Assembly (NCBI GenBank): GCA_023253905.1
Contig: JALREG010000081.1
Coordinates: forward strand, 1 to 6,887
Direction of reading: 5' to 3'
Source of the DNA: Burkholderiaceae bacterium
GTDB taxonomy: Bacteria; Pseudomonadota; Gammaproteobacteria; Burkholderiales; Burkholderiaceae
DNA: 6,887 nt
The notes beneath the pieces were generated by a model. It was not told the DNA's origin, did not search any database, and worked only from the letters and a program-made list of their open reading frames with translations. The translations under genes and the position numbers were made by a program. Below are positions 5,426 through 6,887 of this stretch, in pieces; the first letter of the stretch is position 1, and each line of letters starts with the position of its first letter.

Positions 5426-6313
5426 ATGACTACTGCCGACATCCGCTGCGTCACCGACCATGCCACGTCCATCGGCGAGGGCCCGCTCTGGGTCGCGCGC
5501 GAGCAGGCCCTGTACTGGGTTGATGTGGGCCTCGAGCCCAAGACGCTCCACCGCTACAGCCCACAAAGCGGTCTCACCACCACCTGGAAGCTGCCGCAGC
5601 GCGCTTCCGGCGTACGCGAGCGCGCCGACGGCAGCCTCCTGATCCATTTCCAGCGCGGCCTCGCGATCACCGATCCGTCGCCCGATCAGCTTCGCTGGCT
5701 GCCGCTCTGGGGCATTGATTTCTCGATCCAGCGCCTGAACGACAGCGCGGTTGATCCCGCCGGCCGGCTCTGGATAGGCTCCTACGAACGCACGCTCAAA
5801 CAACCGCTCGGCGAGTTGTATCGGATCGACGGTAGCCTGATCGCCGCCACCGTTGACCGGGGTTTTCAGGTCTCAAACGGCATCGCATTCAGCCCCGATG
5901 GCCGCACCATGTATCACACCGACACGCATCCCGAAGGCCACATCTACGCCTGGGACTATGACGCGGCAACGGGCGAGGTCGCCAACCGTCGGCTCCTGAT
6001 CAGCTTCGTGGGTCGTCGTGGCCACCCCGACGGCTGCACGATCGATGCTGAGGGCATGCTGTGGGTGGCGGAACTCGGCGCCTCGCAGCTCGTGCGTATC
6101 GATCCGCAGGGTCGGATCGAACGCGAGGTGCCCCTTCCCGTGAGCCGCCCCACCAGTGTGGCCTTTGGTGGCCCCGATCTGCGCACGCTCTACGTCACTT
6201 CCATGACTTTCAGGCTGGACGAAGCGGCGCGGGCCCGCGAGACCTGGGCCGGGCGCCTGCTCGCTTTTGAACCTGGTGTTCAGGGATTGGCGCTGCCCAG
6301 GCTCGGGTTCTGA
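5426..6313 (+). CDS. SMP-30/gluconolactonase/LRE-family lactonase
   Basis: Six-bladed beta-propeller, metal-dependent hydrolase of 295 aa, complete. All four metal-site residues expected from SMP-30/regucalcin can be placed: E18 (GEGPLW), N105 (QRLND), N151 (VSNGIAFSPDGRTMYHTDT) and D202 (GHPDGCTID). Blade repeats such as DPAGRLWIG (110-118) and DAEGMLWVAE (207-216) are visible. The family opens sugar or other carboxylic-acid lactones. ATG 5426 fits the usual N-terminus; the ribosome site is weak (GGAA 5416-5419). No signal peptide is seen, so it is probably cytoplasmic. It is divergent from the Bug/TctC gene across 112 bp and ends 4 bp from the convergent aldolase-family gene. The substrate could be a lactone formed from ring-cleavage products, or a sugar lactone unrelated to the oxygenase; the sequence does not decide. 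Confidence 0.9.
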   Translation: MTTADIRCVTDHATSIGEGPLWVAREQALYWVDVGLEPKTLHRYSPQSGLTTTWKLPQRASGVRERADGSLLIHFQRGLAITDPSPDQLRWLPLWGIDFSIQRLNDSAVDPAGRLWIGSYERTLKQPLGELYRIDGSLIAATVDRGFQVSNGIAFSPDGRTMYHTDTHPEGHIYAWDYDAATGEVANRRLLISFVGRRGHPDGCTIDAEGMLWVAELGASQLVRIDPQGRIEREVPLPVSRPTSVAFGGPDLRTLYVTSMTFRLDEAARARETWAGRLLAFEPGVQGLALPRLGF

Positions 6314-6317
6314 ACCG

Positions 6318-6887
6318 TCAGATCGTTGCCCACCCCGGCGATTCTCGATCGAGAATCCGCTTGATCGAGGCAAAAAACAGTTCCGACTGCTGGCGTTCAC
6401 CCGCGATCTGCGCGCCCACCCTGGCGCACATCGCCTCAGGCACCTGTCGGAGTGGCTTGCCGGCTGCCATCTGGGTGGCCAGCATCTGGTGCATGCAGGC
6501 GCGCTCGAGGTAATAGAGGTCATCGAACGCCCAGGCCAGGTTCGCCCCCACCACCGTGACGCCGTGGCTCGCCATGAACAGCACGTCGTTATCCTTCAGC
6601 TGTGAGGCGATACGTTCGCCCTCGGCATCGTCGAGCGCCACGCCGTTGTAGTGATCGTCGTAGCCCACGCGCCCCCAGAAGCGGAGCGTGTTCTGGTTGC
6701 ACCAGGCAAGCCGCCCACCGTCCACCAGCGTCAGCGCCGTGGCATGGGGCATGTGAGTGTGCAGTACCGCTTTGGCCCGCGGATTGGTGCGATGAATCCA
6801 GCTGTGAATGAAAAAAGCGGTGGGCTCGAGCGCATGGCGACCCTCCAGCACGCGACCGCTGCCATCGATCAGCAGCATGTCGCCCGC
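6318..6887 (-). CDS. Class II aldolase/adducin-family protein (5' end missing)
   Basis: Partial gene; 189 C-terminal residues are present and the reading frame is open to the window edge. The methionine at 6878 is internal: the preceding A-G-D plus MLLID corresponds to the family segment before the catalytic core, so roughly 40-60 N-terminal residues are outside. Zinc-site histidines are in HTHMPHAT (H43 and H45 of the visible part) and ASHG (H108), with E21 in ALEPTAFF at the catalytic-acid position of fuculose-phosphate-aldolase-type enzymes. The family includes sugar-phosphate aldolases/epimerases and also decarboxylases of aromatic-degradation pathways (the 3,4-dihydroxyphthalate and HCOMODA decarboxylase types). 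Next to a ring-hydroxylating operon a decarboxylase or retro-aldol role in aromatic breakdown is plausible. It converges on the lactonase gene, 4 bp apart, so there is no room for a separate terminator. Confidence 0.88.
   Translation of the reverse strand, partial: AGDMLLIDGSGRVLEGRHALEPTAFFIHSWIHRTNPRAKAVLHTHMPHATALTLVDGGRLAWCNQNTLRFWGRVGYDDHYNGVALDDAEGERIASQLKDNDVLFMASHGVTVVGANLAWAFDDLYYLERACMHQMLATQMAAGKPLRQVPEAMCARVGAQIAGERQQSELFFASIKRILDRESPGWATI
6340..6357. repeat. 18-bp perfect palindrome within the aldolase-family gene
   Basis: GATTCTCGATCGAGAATC reads the same on both strands and lies within the last codons of the aldolase-family gene, about 27 bp past the lactonase stop. It could fold as a 7-bp stem with a GATC loop at the 3' end of the lactonase transcript, but no T-run follows on the plus strand, so terminator function is doubtful. 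Confidence 0.35.

Noticed and set aside
5313..5541. N-terminal extension of the Bug/TctC protein up to 5541
   Set aside because: The extension is Arg/Ser/Cys-rich, crosses the promoter region and the divergent gene start, and would bury the signal peptide.
5873..6523. A 216-codon minus-strand frame across the lactonase and the aldolase end
   Set aside because: Antisense to the lactonase metal-site regions and lacks a plausible domain.
1..6887. CRISPR array, tRNA/rRNA, insertion sequence, prophage or toxin-antitoxin content
   Set aside because: No regularly spaced repeats, tRNA-like folds, transposase motifs or terminal repeats were seen on either strand.

Overview
The window is GC-rich bacterial DNA with an almost fully coding layout of seven genes. 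It most likely comes from a betaproteobacterium of the Burkholderiales. The best pointer is an orphan Bug/TctC-type periplasmic binding protein, a family greatly expanded in Alcaligenaceae and Comamonadaceae. The genes look like part of a catabolic island for an aromatic or heteroaromatic compound. The organism assignment is inference from gene content, not from a marker gene.

Layout. Positions 1-170 are a regulatory region. It holds two near-identical dyads (CGAA-N5-TTCG), one inside a strong leftward promoter at the very edge and one just after the -10 of a rightward promoter, so a co-regulated divergent gene probably lies left of the window. A tight rightward operon follows at 171-4291: Rieske oxygenase alpha subunit, its beta subunit (4-bp overlap), a short-chain dehydrogenase, then one long ORF (11-bp overlap). 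That ORF joins an arylformamidase-like alpha/beta hydrolase to a zinc-dependent cytidine-deaminase-fold domain. A hairpin overlapping its stop codon separates it from the convergent gene for the Bug/TctC protein (4333-5313, minus). A divergent promoter region (5314-5425) leads to an SMP-30/gluconolactonase-type lactonase (5426-6313, plus). This converges, 4 bp apart, with a class II aldolase/adducin-family gene that runs off the right edge.

How they may work together (inference): the binding protein captures an organic acid or related ligand; the oxygenase pair dihydroxylates a ring; the SDR oxidises the cis-dihydrodiol or an alcohol; the hydrolase cleaves an ester or N-acyl (formamide-like) bond; the deaminase removes an amino group from a heterocyclic C-NH2 carbon; the lactonase opens a lactone; and the class II aldolase-family enzyme does C-C cleavage or decarboxylation. 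No ferredoxin or reductase for the oxygenase is in the window. The substrate cannot be named from sequence.

The most notable point is the hydrolase-deaminase ORF. Removing one GC unit from the gcgcgc run at 3829-3834 would at once create a hydrolase stop codon and a deaminase ATG overlapping by 11 bp, the same geometry as the preceding gene junction. The fusion is therefore either a genuine two-domain enzyme created by a 2-nt slip or a sequence artefact over two overlapping genes.
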